From positions 54,519,463 through 54,583,462 of the forward strand of contig CM048554.1 in NCBI GenBank assembly GCA_026413225.1: a stretch of DNA of 64,000 nucleotides, written 5' to 3'. The position numbers were made by a program, and so were the translations under genes. Each line of letters begins with the position of its first letter. Position 1 is the first letter of the stretch. The notes beneath the pieces were generated by a model that had not been told where the DNA came from, ran no database searches, and saw nothing but the letters and a program-made list of their open reading frames with translations. This document shows, one piece after another, positions 39,639 through 52,199 of the stretch. The DNA is from Otis tarda. Lineage: Eukaryota > Chordata > Aves > Otidiformes > Otididae.

Positions 39639-39722
39639 TTCAGCTCTCTTCAGCATCTCCCACTTATTAAGTATCTTCATGGCAAAAACCTTATCTGCAT
39701 TCTTCAGTTTTACTACTGCAAC
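39639..39722 (-). CDS. CDC42BPA: CDC42BPA coding exon with the ATP-anchoring lysine
   Basis: This 84-base minus-strand exon (28 codons, phase 0 at both ends) lies between a TTTTTCAG acceptor and a GTAAGA donor. It reads [20 protein letters not shown], then WEMLKRAE. It completes the glycine loop with Val91, and it carries the conserved FAMKIL segment whose Lys (residue 106 if the loop starts at 83) binds the ATP phosphates and pairs with the helix-C glutamate. [14 protein letters not shown] is the alpha form. MRCK-beta has VVKMKNTERIYAMK. There are no stops or frame damage. The following intron is about 4.2 kb and the preceding one about 6.6 kb. Confidence 0.97.
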
Positions 39723-41339
39723 CTGAAAAAGAGAAATGAAAGATAAATAAGTTAAAACAAAAATGTATACTGTTTTAATTTTTATGAAACCTTACCATTT
39801 TGGAAGTTTTTTCTTCAGTGTTCTAGACCCTTAGCTTTACTATCCACACAATACCACAGCATCACAATAAAGAAAGAGTAACATCACAACAGTACAGGAT
39901 ATGTATTCTGCAAAAGTTCCAAGTCTATTTTAAGCTTTCATTATGTATCACACTTTCATTATTTATCACTTTTTCTAGGTGACTACAGATGAACAACAGT
40001 TTTCTCACCATCACACTTCTCACTCTGTCATACTATCATGAAGCTATCACTGGCTGTATGCTTTATGTTCTTGGACTTATCCTTCCAGTTCTACACAATA
40101 ATCTAAAGTACAGAATTGCCAAGAAAAGTAAACAATGCAGTATTTTCTAAAACAAACAATATATTTCAGGTTTTAGACACAAATTAGACTGTAGGTTTGC
40201 CATAAACCAACTTCCACTCTCATTTCAAATAATGTACTTCAAAGATACAGTAAAGTATTACTTCAGATTTTTCCACCTGAAGTTCAGTGAGCTCGTTGTC
40301 AGTGGGAGGGAAACAGTGAAATCCACATATTCTAAAGAAATAAAACTCAAGAAACACAAACTTCCCTCCCTCTAATTGCTTGATATACTAGACAACATAG
40401 GCCTATGTAATAATATATTACAAAGCCAACCAACAGAGTTCTTTTCTGATAATATTACAGTTTTGTTTAGCTATAATAAAAGCTAACATTGAATATTTTT
40501 AGGAAAACGGAAGGCAAGAAGTTTACATGCACATGTTTTCACAGTTCAGCTTTCTATACCTGAGGAAGTCTAAGTATCTTACCCAAAATGGCCATCTGTC
40601 ACAGACTCAGACTGCTGATCACTGCTGATCAGAGCAGGACCAGACCACTGTACTACCATGCCAATTACAGAAAAGTTTAACAATCAATAGATTTTTACTA
40701 ACCACTCTCCAAGTATCCCATTCTGCCTCTTCTTTTTCAAATAAATCTTAAGGCTTAAGGAGATAAAAGTTTATTTGTGTGTGCATCTGGTTACAAACCA
40801 ACATGCTGTCACACAGATTATCGTCATCTTCCTCCTGCAGGCCAGTGACAAAAAAATACTAAGGTTGAATCCTACATTCCTTCCACCTCTTTCATAATCA
40901 GTAAACCAACTATGTGTGAAGACAGTGATAACAGAAAAGGAAAGGCAGGATCAGACAGTTTGAAGCAAGTGTCACGCAAACCTCTTTCAACCATCTTCAA
41001 ATGTGTCGTCAGCTGCAGTAGCGCCATGAACACAGCAAAAGTGCACTTTGAAAGACTGCAATACTCAGATGTCTAAACTAAAGCATATCTAAAAGTGTAC
41101 CTCTTGTTTAGCTACAGATTCATAGACAAAGTTCCCATATGCGCAGCAACGCATTATCAGCCCTGCTCTTGACACTGCTGCCTTCTGGGGTCACTGGGGG
41201 TGGCAGTTGGCGGGGGGGAAGATAAAAAAAGGAGGGAAGACAGAAAGGTACTTCATTTACTTGTTTAAACTAGTTTATGAACTAAAATTTTTAAAGGTTA
41301 CTTCATGTACAAAAATTGATATTCAATCCAGACTTGGGA

Positions 41340-41582
41340 TCATAGAATCATAGAATGGTTAGGGTTGGAAGGGATCTTTAAAGGTCATCTAGTCCAACCC
41401 CCCTGCAAGGAGCAGGGACATCCCCAACCAGATCAGGTTTCTCAGAGCCTCATCCAGCCTGTCCTTGAATGTCTCCAGGAACGGGGCATCCACCAGCTCT
41501 CTGGGCAACCTGTTCCAGTGTTCTACAATCCTCAGTGTAAAAAATTTTTTCCTAATATCTAATCTAAATCTACCTCCTTCAA
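41340..41582 (-). mobile_element. CR1 LINE 3' end fragment
   Basis: On the plus strand this starts with two copies of CATAGAAT, followed by GGTTAGGGTTGGAAGGGATC and later AACCTGTTCCAGTGTTCTAC. It ends near AAATCTACCTCCTTCAAGG. This is the reverse complement of a CR1 3' end and the last codons of ORF2. It is closely similar to the copy at 35808-36015 and lies in the same orientation as the host gene. It carries more of the ORF2 tail (the TAATATCTAATCTAAATCTA segment) than that copy. Confidence 0.96.
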
Positions 41583-44500
41583 GGTACTTTCAGATTTGAA
41601 ACAAAAATAGATTGTTTCTGTAGACTGTAATTCTAATTTTAATTCATAAAGAATGCCTGCTCTCCTGTGCATGGTACCCCAAGCCATCACAAATCACAAT
41701 TTTCTTTAGGAGGAAAACGTAAATCCTCTGCAGTGATACATAACCCATAACGCAGATTTCAATCTTGAGTTTCCTTTTATTTCACTTGCTAAAACTAGCT
41801 TGAAACTCCAGTAAGCCACGTCTGTACGGATTTCTAACGAGAAATGGCAGGAGGAGAAAGTCTTAACATTGAAACCAGTCAGCGTTCAAACTGTATCACA
41901 TCTTGGAGGACAGGCATCCTCCCCCTGCTGCATGATGCAGGCTCTGCTACGAGGCTACAATGTAATTCTGCCTTAAAGATGTTGAAAGGTTTTGCCACTG
42001 CTGTAGGGGAAAAAAAAAGAAACAGTTGGTCCTAGAGCTGACTAGACCGCTGCTGCTGCCCAGCGTGAAAAGTAAGTTTTTCCCCACCATTAACCATTGT
42101 AGTATAGGCAGCCAGAGGCATGAGATAATACATGTATTTCAAGTCCAACTTCAGGATTTCATTTCTTGCCCGTAGCACACTCAGTGAAAGGCAGTGTTAT
42201 TCTGCAAAAGATTTGGTTACTGAAAGACATACGCTACTTGCACAGCTGCCTAAATCTGTAGCCTCTCATACAGCATTCACTTGGACACAACCAAAAGAGC
42301 TACAGTACCGCCTCTGGGTAACAGCTTAGGCCTTCAATGACAAGATCAAGGGCCTGGTACCTTCTGTGAGTGTGTAACAGTATTGAGGAATGACTGAAGA
42401 ACAAAAACAGACTCATGTTTAATAGCTGTGTTTACAATCAGTCAGAAGCAGTCCTTCACTCTGTGAAAGCCATTAATGTTATTCCCTACCAATAACTATC
42501 ACACACACACAAAAAAAAATACCATAAACATCATCATTTTTTTCTGCAATCACAGCATCTTTTGCGGGGTGTTTCAGTGCTTTATGAAAGTAAATTCTAA
42601 AATGGTTATTTTGGGACTGTGAAAGAGAAGCCTGCCACCTCAGCAATGAGCAGTCTGATGCAGGTTCTCATCATAACAAAAAAATCTGAAACATGATTAC
42701 AGACCCAGGTAGTGTTTACATACACACACAGAGGTATATACTACGTATACAAATGCCCAAATACACACAGAGTGCTGTTTTGATGTCCTCCCTTCCCCAG
42801 TGAAGTTGTCAAGACAGAAGAAAGGATAATCATTCCTGCCTAGGTACCCTGAAGTGTCTTGCTACTGGAATTTCTTAAAATTTAACTTCTAAAGGTTAGA
42901 GGGTTTTTTTACGTTTAAGTTTTCCTGTGAGCAGTCAAACAAAAAATGATTGGTATGTGCTGATGTAAACATCTTGGTTTAGTCAGATAGTTTTTTTTTT
43001 CTCCAACAGTTTTCCATATTTCCCACAAACAGCAGTACAGTCTGGCATGCTGTCAGACACCTTCTGCCCCAAATTTGGCTACTTGTCTCTAAGGTACATG
43101 TCTGTACATTTCCTTCGCTTAAAAAGCAACAGCCTTATACAGAAAAAAAAAAGCTAAACCAGAAGCTATTAAAACTGAAATGAAGGAGGGGAAAAAGGGC
43201 ATTATTCCACCCTCCCAAAAAAAGACTTGGCATTGGTTTTCTTGTTCATCAAGAGTAGGCAGCCCTCCAGAAAGAGGAAGAGGGAATGTTACTGCTCATA
43301 ACTGGATGCCAAAATTTAGGAGCAACTAACTAGTTTTCACAACCACAAAATCTGTCATCGTTGAAATATCAACAACATAACAACATAGTATTTGCTTGCA
43401 TAAACAAGCACTAAACTTTTTTTTTTAAAAGCAATAATAGAATGAACCGAAAATTCAGTATTAGCTAGAACCTTCAATAAGCTGCACTTTTGTACTGCTG
43501 AGAGACACTGCTATCAGCTGTTGCCCAGTTGCTTCACCTTTCCTAGTAGCATTCTTCAACTCCCAAGTTTTAAGTCGTCTTGTTTAGAGTTAAGTTTTTC
43601 AATCCATGCTGCCCAAAGCTAGCACCGTGAAACACTTGATGCCCACATCATTAATTTTACCAGGATAATCCTCCTTCAAGCAAAACATCTGTGTTTTCTA
43701 AAGACAACTCACTCAATAAAATTTTAAATAACTAAAGGTATGTATGCAGAGGGAAGGGGCACGTAATTAATTTTACAAAAAGGAAGCATTATCAGACTGG
43801 CAGCAAGGAGGGTAAAAGGAAAAAGAAAACTAGGAACAATGAACTCTTACAGTTATAAGCAATAACTAGTTTAAACTACTTTTGGTCTACATCAAACTTG
43901 TAAAAACAAAAAGGAAAATATTTCTTGACTATGCAAATTGAAGAAAATGAGTAGCATAAAATCAAAATAAGAACAAGTCTGAGACTGTGCCAAAGAAAAC
44001 TTGCATTAACTTCATAGTCTACAGAATGTCAGAACTATGTTGATTCAGGAGACAAAAATTACTCCTCCCAGCAACCTAGGTCAACTTTGGTCTCACTTAT
44101 AGTTTGGTGGAAAGAAAATAAGTTCTTCTAGATTTCTTAATCTGTCTCAGTAAACTACTGTAGTCTACCGGATCATATAAGTGTTTTGCAATCTAATATG
44201 AATACAGTTTTTAGTGGTTTAAGTAGCAGTAAAATTTGGTGGTCCTTGTTTCAACCCCACTCAGATATTTACTGGTTACTTTAAAGCAAAATTAGTAATT
44301 TCATACAGAATTTGTTTCCTTAGACAAATGTCTGTGTAGGACTTCAAACTTGTCTTTAAGCTAGCAAGAAAATTTAACATATATCTTTGCAAATATTTAG
44401 TTAGTCCTACTTTAATAACATATAAAACCAAATATCTTCACTGAGACAACTTCAGTTTTCCCTTTACTGAAGATTTTGACAATTAGAGTCATGCTATCTT

Positions 44501-45287
44501 TCTCAGATAAGGAATTAGAAAGAAACATTGTTCCTAAAAGAGGAGAACTAACCAATTACACAGACTGAGCCCAGAAGAGAACCGAGAAAGTTACGCTCTC
44601 ACTAATCACGGGATGATTCACCACAAAGAAGCTTCCTGAGAAAGAACTACAGGGTTTTTTTTGTGGTTTAGCTGCTGTAGAGTTTGAAGCTGATTTAGCA
44701 GACAAAAATGACTTCTCTTAAAAACACAATATAAGGCAGGTTTCACATATGGCTCTTCTGACAAGAAAGCACCCACATCGGTGATTTTTCTTACATCTTA
44801 CACAATCTGTACTTTAACTCTGCTGCAACTCCTATAGCAGCACTGAGAAAAGCCAATGTTTTAAGCAGAAGCATTTACATCAAAATGGAAAATGCAACAT
44901 TCTCTTTGTGGCAGAGGTTCAGACTAAAGAAATTATCCATGAGTAACTTCAGTCTGCAGTCTCCTTTGCAAAGGAGTATTACTCCAGATAGAGCAAAACC
45001 AACCAAAGATGACAAAGTAGCTAAATAAATGCTACTCTTTTATTGTTATTTTTACAGTTGCCCAATGATAACATTCACATGTCGGCATCATTAGAGCACG
45101 TAGTGACATACTTACAGTAAAAATTCCTGTTCCTTGCATACTACCTATAGAAATCTGTTCTTCCATAACACCATACTAGTAAAGACTAATTTTCACACAA
45201 CGTAAACATGTAAGTGAACTTGAAACCAAGTCTTCTCTGTATGAGATACTCTATAGTATGAGATGCTTTCATATTAGAGAGAACTGG

Positions 45288-45353
45288 AAAAAAAAAAAAA
45301 ACCAAAAAAAACCCACCAACACCACAAACAAAAAAAAAACAAAACCCAAACCA
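45288..45353. repeat. A/C-only low-complexity tract
   Basis: Sixty-six consecutive bases contain only A and C on the plus strand, beginning with a run of 14 A. It lies about 1 kb upstream of the glycine-loop exon in plus-strand coordinates, within the downstream intron. Confidence 0.95.
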
Positions 45354-46293
45354 TTTCTAGTTCCAAAAGTAATGAAAACATCGTTCAGAAAATCATCTTC
45401 TTATACTTTGAGTTTCAGTTCACACGTATTTTCAGGCAGTATGGGGCACCTTCTGCAGAACCTTTACATACTATCCCCATCTGTAGTACATTTGACTATC
45501 AAAAATTTAAGGCACTGTTATACATTAGGTTGCTCTTACTAGATACATAGTGTCCTGCATGAATTAAAAAGCACAGGCACCTAATATAATTAAGAAGCAG
45601 GGGCAGAAAGCTAATGTTTTTTTAATTCAAGTTTCCTGAACCTATATAATCTGACATGCCTAGTGTAAAACCTAGTGACCAATAGCCTTGCTTGATTACT
45701 TCAACTAAAAGATGGTTTAATCAGAAACAGCGAAAAATTGTACAGTAGGTGACAACTGAAAAAGAAACTATCATTTGCTAAGCTCTTTAAAATAAATACA
45801 GGAAAAATATTCAAACATTCATTTAAAAATAGGAAACAAAGTGACAGGAATAGAAAGATTTCTCTGTGTTCTTAGAATGTCAATATCAATATTTGGCTAT
45901 TTAAGTTGCTGAAAACTACTTTCAGACTATTCAGCTATTAAGACGATTAGAAATGACTAGATCTTTGTACCATCAGTAACTCACTGGCCTCCACCTGCTG
46001 ATTGGGAAGAATTACAGGCAAGCAAACTATTTATCATCAAACTGTTGAAACATGGTCTTTTAATTCATGTTAACTTGCTTTCTCGAAAATTTAAAAGACT
46101 TAAAAAGGGCTGTCAAAGAATGTATAAATCAAAATGTACTTGTATCAAACATTAGATGGGCCTACAATATACATTATGCCTAAGTAATGTAAAACTCATA
46201 CATTGATATATTGCTATTAACTGTTTCTCTCCAGTGCTGCAGATTTGCAAGAGCACATTCAAACCCTTCCTTCCACCTCCTTCATATACATAC

Positions 46294-46385
46294 CTCCCCA
46301 AAGGCTCCTCGACCAATCACCTTCAGGATTTCAAAATCTTCTTTGTGCAGTCGCATCTGCTTCACTTTAGATGTAAAAGGTTTGG
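46294..46385 (-). CDS. CDC42BPA: CDC42BPA (MRCK-alpha) coding exon with the glycine-rich ATP loop
   Basis: Read on the minus strand, this 92-base exon has a TTTGTTTCAG acceptor and a GTATGT donor. The first two bases complete an Ala codon begun in the upstream exon, and 30 full codons follow. They read [19 protein letters not shown], then [11 protein letters not shown]. The second string contains the GxGxxG nucleotide-binding loop of an AGC-family kinase. With the loop isoleucine at residue 83 of the human protein (recalled numbering), the exon spans residues 60-90. [16 protein letters not shown] fits MRCK-alpha. MRCK-beta has VKEMQLH and DFEIIKV here, so the alpha paralogue is favoured. The kinase acts downstream of GTP-loaded Cdc42/Rac on myosin phosphatase, myosin light chain and LIM kinase. 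The exon ends on a codon boundary and joins in frame to the exon at 39639-39722. Confidence 0.97.
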
Positions 46386-47468
46386 CTGAAACAAAGGAAA
46401 ATATCAACCATTTAAAAAACAACTGAAAAACTCAATAAGCAAAAAACAAATCATCACACCAAAACAAAACAAAAAACCAAACAAGGTAACAGTAACACAA
46501 AATAGATATAATCACCTCCATTGATATGAGCGGTACAATGGATACAATTCTTTAAAAATTGTAGATGTTGTAAAGTCTGAACTTAGTCAAGTTTTCTAAA
46601 ATTCCTCAGATGCCAGGAACCAGTTCTTTACCAGGAGTTACATTTGTTACAACTACAGGAACATCAGCTTATGCTTTAAAAAAATGAGGTTTTACATGCA
46701 AATACTAAGGATGTAGCCATATGACACTGAGATTTTCACTTATTTTAGTTATATTTTTACATTATATTTATAATAATTTTATTCAAATATTTACTTATAT
46801 AATTAAAATGCATGTACTTCTAAAACATAATTTAAAAAATATTTTACTCAGAGAGATTCAGCAGACTTTCAATTAATCTTTTATACCTTAAAAGAAAGGT
46901 CTTGCAATTGGAAAAATAAGTGAAAACAAAATGTACTGCCTTACTGGGACAGCCTCAGCTGTACTGCACTAAGTGATTTAATACAAATATTAATGCTACT
47001 GACAAATACTACTGAACAATTAAAACAAGCCATTAAAGCCTTTTAACTTGAAAAACAACTGATTGAAAACAAATGAGTAGTTCTCAACTTCAACATTTTT
47101 TGACCATTATAGGCCTGGCTAGAGTACAAGGCAAAATATCTTGTTAACAAGCAACAGCATAGCTGTTTAAACCACAAAACTCTTCCTAATTTTATATTGT
47201 AAGGAAGGGCCTGTCATTCTTTAATTATTACATTTTGGAATCTTCCAGGGTTCCCATGGGGACACTGGAAAAATAAACATCATTTTAAGTACTTCAGTAA
47301 AACACAGCCGACAAAAATAGGTTTGGATTAGGTTTAGTGATTTGTAGTATCAGTGTTAGTGGAAAAGTTTGTAAACCCTTCTCTTCAATTTTTTTTATCA
47401 CCTCTAGCAACAGACATGTCAACGTACAGTCAAGTAGTTTTACGAAGAAAGATACAGTCCAAGAAAAT

Positions 47469-47525
47469 AAAAGAGGGAGAGGGAAAAAAAAAAGGAAAGA
47501 AAAAAAAAAAAAGAAGGGGAAAAAA
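47469..47525. repeat. 57-base purine-only tract
   Basis: Fifty-seven consecutive purines lie on the plus strand (GAGGGAGAGGG followed by A and G runs). Such tracts can form triplex DNA. The long lysine-rich open frames across it are artefacts of the AAA/AAG/GAA content. Confidence 0.95.
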
Positions 47526-47559
47526 TATAAATAATTGCCCTAGGAATGTGCTCCAAATA

Positions 47560-49660
47560 GCTTGTTCCAAAAAAGGTCAATTTGCTTTATCATCAACGTT
47601 GTTTGTCTGCTGTGCAAACATCAGCTGTTCTTGTGGTAACAGCAATCTTAAGTACAGAAATCTTGGCCGGGCCAAGGGGCTTGGAAGGCCTATCTTCAGA
47701 CAGCCGTTTCATGCATCCAGCTCTCCAGACTACGAGGTTAACAGGCAGGCTTTTTGCAACTAGTTTGGCAATGTCATACGAGCTGTTATGAAGACAATGA
47801 ACTGTAAGGTCAGTGAACAGTTTTCAAAATGCAGTGTGCTCAAAGGGGTCCCGTCCCTGCACAGGCACACACAGGTACACAGTCTCCTGTGTTAACAACC
47901 CCATCCTCCCAAAAAGAATCATCATGAAGTTAACAGAAAACACCACACCCTCCTTCAGAAGGGGCTGTGGTTTGCTTGATTGTTGGTACCAGAGTGACAC
48001 ACTGTCTTTGCAGCTACACAAGGCAGCGTGGGCATTTCCTTCGGTACTTTATTCAACCTACAGAAATACATAGAGGGACAGCTGAATTTTTCCACACAGA
48101 CATCCCTTTTCGAGGTTGTTAGCCATGTGCGATACCGATTAGGGACAGCAGTTTGCCGTGCCAAATTGAATTCTTCCCCCTCCAAACCAGAGAGTATGTG
48201 TGGGCAGCATGTCCCCTGGCTCCTTCTGGATTTTTGACTCAGCAGGAACCAAAGTTCATTACATAAAGTTTTAAAATTTGCCAGTGTGTCCTCTATGGCC
48301 ACAATCTGAAAAGTCGTACACAGAGTCTGTGGAGGAGGTTACTCTGAAAAAATATTCTATGTTGCTATCAATTGCCGTGAAGGAGATGGATAGATAAGAG
48401 TTGATCTATAACAACTGTTCTACAAAAACATTAGCCACCTCACCTGGCCAATACTTCCGATCTCATCCTGCCTGGGAAAACTGCACCACCACCCTCTTGG
48501 CAAGATTCCCTACACTTATTTAATCAGTTACATATGGCAAGAAAAACCAATCTCCCAATTCACCCTGAGGGGTAACCAATGTACTGAAGTAGTACGCTAA
48601 GCTGTTTTTTCAAACAAGGTGAACCTGCCATGACTAGTCCTTCAAGTTATTTAAGTCCCTATGGGCCTTTCCCCACGTTTTATGTACTAGCCATTCATTC
48701 TATTTATGCTTACAGTGCATTCAAATAATAAAAATCAGTAAAAGGAGAATTCTACAAATGTTTGATATCTAAATTTTTTCCAGTTGGAATTCAACTAGAA
48801 CTTCTCCTGAAGCAACATGTTAAGCACAGAAAAACAGTCAGCAGGTGCCAAGCCAGGCATACAGGGGAGCATCCACTCTGCCCCCTGGCCCTGAAAAGGG
48901 AGGATTTTATAACAATTACAACAACTGTCCAGCAGAAGAGAGGAAAAACAATGGGTTCTGCAGCAGTGACGCTGAGCTTCAGCAGTCTGTTTATCGTACT
49001 TTTGGGGCGGAAGCAGTTAGTAGCGTTATTTCCAGCACGTTTAATACCAAGTGATTTAATTTTTAACTCTTGGAGATAAAAGCCCATCTCCTGAAGAGCA
49101 GGTGCAGGGAGGACAGCAACATGGTTGATAACCCAATACAGTTTAGAACCGTGATTATACACGATACCAAACAACATCCAAAAAATAAACCAGCAGTACT
49201 GGATGCTTTATTTGCAAAGGTAGCCTCATGCTCCTGCCTTACTCTCTACCCCTCCAGCTCCCAGTCTCTGTCTGCAGAGCTTGGGCAGGGCTAGCCCCGA
49301 AATTCAGATTTTTCAGAGTTAACCTACAAGCTGGGGGGAAGAGCTGGTGATGAGCCCCTTCCCCCTCCCTGCCTGCTAGTGCCACTTTCCCTCCCCAGAA
49401 GAGCTGCTGAGCTGCACAGGCTGAAATGAAACCCAAGCGAGATGAATGAAGATAATGGTGACTGTTCAAGGAAAGTGCTGCAGACTTGGAGAAGCAATTG
49501 AAAATGGGTGCCCACAACTGATTTAAATAGAAAACAAAACAGAACAGGACAGTGTTTAGGAATTCCTCTTGGTGCCTCACTGATGCCATAGTCGGTTTTT
49601 GGATAACTCTGCTCAGATGGAAGACTGTAGCCTCGACTGGCAGGTCTTACTAAAATATCC
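47560..49660. other. GC-richer intron block with many open frames on both strands
   Basis: This 2.1-kb stretch is visibly richer in G and C than its neighbours, so stop codons are rarer. Frames of 65-136 codons occur on both strands and overlap in several phases. None resembles a known domain and none dominates. Possible explanations are a regulatory or conserved non-coding block, an alternative first exon of CDC42BPA, or an unrecognised old insertion. No CpG cluster typical of a promoter is evident. Confidence 0.35.
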
Positions 49661-50159
49661 ATTTCTTCCCAAAGGAATTACAAAACGCACTTCCTTAGTG
49701 ATCCCGGTATCAGAGAGCAAACCCAGCCTTCTGCCCACTGCATTATACAATGTGAAATACCATGTCAAGCCAAAGATACATAATTTAAAAGCTATATCCA
49801 CCAGAACTATCAACAGCAATGGTGAAAGTTCATTATGCAGGAAACAGATTGGAAAAGAAAACAACCACGATGGGAAACTAGCTGCTTGCCATTTCAAGAC
49901 AAAGCACCCTTTCCTTCACTACTTAAAAATAATTATAAAAAATACATACAGAGCTTTCCCATGCAAAGGAGAAAACATACATAACCTAACCGATTCAGTC
50001 ACTTAACTGAATACCAGAAGGCTCTCTGATTCCTCCTAACTCTGTCCTTGAAAATATTAAAAATTGGGGAAAAAAAAAAAAAACAAAAAACAAAACCAAA
50101 GCAGAACAATACATCAATGGCTTTGTTTTTAAAAGCATTCTGCAGTTTTGAAATTTCTG

Positions 50160-50615
50160 CTAAATTCCTGGAAGGAATTTAAGAAGTGCTTTTAATTTAT
50201 ATGCTGACTCTAAACCCAGAGTATTTCTTTTCCGCTGGCTTCTATCGGCTGTGATTATGAAATGTGTAAATATTATTTTTGGGTTAAAATAGATCATAAC
50301 TGGAGGTTTCCAAAAAACTGCAGAAAGTAGGTGTGAGAGAATACTCCTCCCAAAATAAACAGCATTTCTCAAAACATAGGATAAATAATTGACAATCAGC
50401 AAAGTAGAGCTGCTCAAAGCCCAATTTAATTGAGAGGAGATGGAAAAGAAATCTCTCCTCTCCACCCACTTAAGATTGGCAAAACAGCACAAGAAAGCCT
50501 TGTTGCAGTTTTTGCCAACTCTCTGGAGGAAACCAGGGGCAAAATACCGTAGTCGACAGCAATAGCAGCTGAACCACAGAACATCAGTTAAGGCCATGTA
50601 GAAAATATAAGCCAC
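50160..50615 (-). other. Unassigned 151-codon minus-strand open frame
   Basis: The frame begins MAYIFYMALTDVLWFSCYCC and has several hydrophobic stretches. It matches no family I know. Codon use is AT-biased like the surrounding intron, and no splice-site pair frames a plausible exon. It shares the orientation of CDC42BPA, so a cryptic exon is possible, but chance is more likely. Confidence 0.15.
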
Positions 50616-51837
50616 AACTACTCAGTTTTAACAGTTAACATCCAGTTTTCACTCTCTCAGAATGTTTTTAACATGTTTTTCCTGATGAACATTTAAGTGC
50701 CAACATCTGTAAGTACAAGTTAAGAATCTGGCATTTTCCAAGAATGAGAAGCATGTCCACAAATTCCTGTACTATGGTATAGACAGAACAATGTTCTGGA
50801 TCCTATTTATCTTGGGGGGGGAAAAAAAAAGTAATCAGCTCTCATCTAGGTCAAGTAGAGATCATCCAGCCATCTTTGGCTACAGCTACCACAAAAGATT
50901 CTTCAACAGGAACTTTAAAATCAGAGACAAAAATAAAATATATTTCCCAAACATACAAGAGCAGTTCTGTTTTTTCTCTCCCCAGACTCAGATGAAAAAT
51001 AATCCCTGCATTCATGAAACACTCACTGCAGATCTGGGCAACACTTCCATACCACATCAAGATATGGCCATTATTTTTTTACATTACCATTCTTTCTCAT
51101 CACAAGAATTTCAGTAAAACACTCTGTGTTTAGATATTATTATACTAGCAGCAAAGTGAAATATTGAACTTTAATTCATCCTGCTGGACAACGGAATTCT
51201 GAAGCAATTCTTGCAGCACAGTCAGTAAAATCTTTACTCTAAGAATCCTGTTCCACCTAGTAAAGAGGGTGGAAATGCTTTGGGAGCAAGTCTAGAGCAG
51301 ACAGTAAAAGTGTTTTGTGATATTTAAAAAGCCTGAAAGACTAACAAAGGAGGAGAAAGGTGGTCTTATGCCTCTAAAGCAGAATGCTGCTTAGACACCA
51401 TCCCTCATGCTGTCACAGAGTTGGAGATGAGTCAATTAAAAACACGCTTCTGACAGTCAAACTTCACATTCCTTGATATCTGACATGTAACTTAGTATGC
51501 TGGTCTTTGCCAAAAAACAAAATGCTAGGTGTTTAAGCTGTAAATAAAAAAAATAAAAAAAAAAATCAGACCTGTGTCTAGAATTACTAAACGCTCTGAA
51601 ACAAAATCAAAATAAACCAGGCATCAAAAATGAATACTTTAAATAAAATTCTTAAGTCTGACAATGCATCACTTTTTATGACGTATAATAGAGATATCAC
51701 TGTCTAATCTGACTAGGCTCTTGAAAAATCCTATCTTACTGTTTGTCAAACATTATGTGTTGGTAATTATCAGAGAAAAAAAAAAAAATCTAGTATCATG
51801 CAATAAACGAAGAGCATGTAACCACACCGCAAATTTC

Positions 51838-51873
51838 AAGGAGAGAGGGAGGAGAAAGAAAAAGGGGGGAAGG
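51838..51873. repeat. 36-base purine-only tract
   Basis: Thirty-six consecutive purines are followed at once by another purine-rich stretch (GGGGAGCGGGAAAGAAG). It lies in the upstream intron with no associated gene. Confidence 0.9.
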
Positions 51874-52199
51874 CAGCGTGGGGAGCGGGAAAGAAGCTGT
51901 CAAGTAACAGCTCTCCTTTCTAAAGAACTGTTGTGGTATTTTGTGACCACAACGGAAGTGGTACTCTCTCAAGGTAGTTGTGGAGGCATCGTTAATTCTG
52001 TCATTTCCTTTGTTCTGCATTTATGGTTTTGCATCCTTAATTAAAGAATTGTTCAATACATATTTTATTTCTAATTCAAATACCCCTCTAATTTAAAAAA
52101 ATAAAATCTAATCCTCTCTAGAAATTCAGCTACATACTGTAATAATACAGCAGTGTTTTACCAGAAAAAAGCTTGCAACTTTGGTCCACAGAACAGGGG

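Larger units (their letters stand above)
39723..46293 (-). other. CDC42BPA: CDC42BPA intron, 6.6 kb
   Basis: This intron lies between the glycine-loop exon and the lysine exon, with GTATGT and TTTTTCAG borders. It holds a minus-strand CR1 copy (41340-41582) and an A/C-only tract (45288-45353). Around 42490-42510 is a short CA run, and a G-run lies near 41212-41219. I found no other exon, RNA gene or transposon in it. Confidence 0.9.

Noticed and set aside
46211-46426. Plus-strand 71-codon frame across the glycine-loop exon
   Set aside because: It is the antisense shadow of a CDC42BPA exon. The minus-strand reading is conserved kinase sequence with correct splice sites.
47353-47763. 136-codon plus-strand frame and its 65-codon overlap at 47337-47534
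   Set aside because: They owe their length to the purine tract that encodes a Lys/Gly/Glu run. No domain is present and the two phases are equally open.
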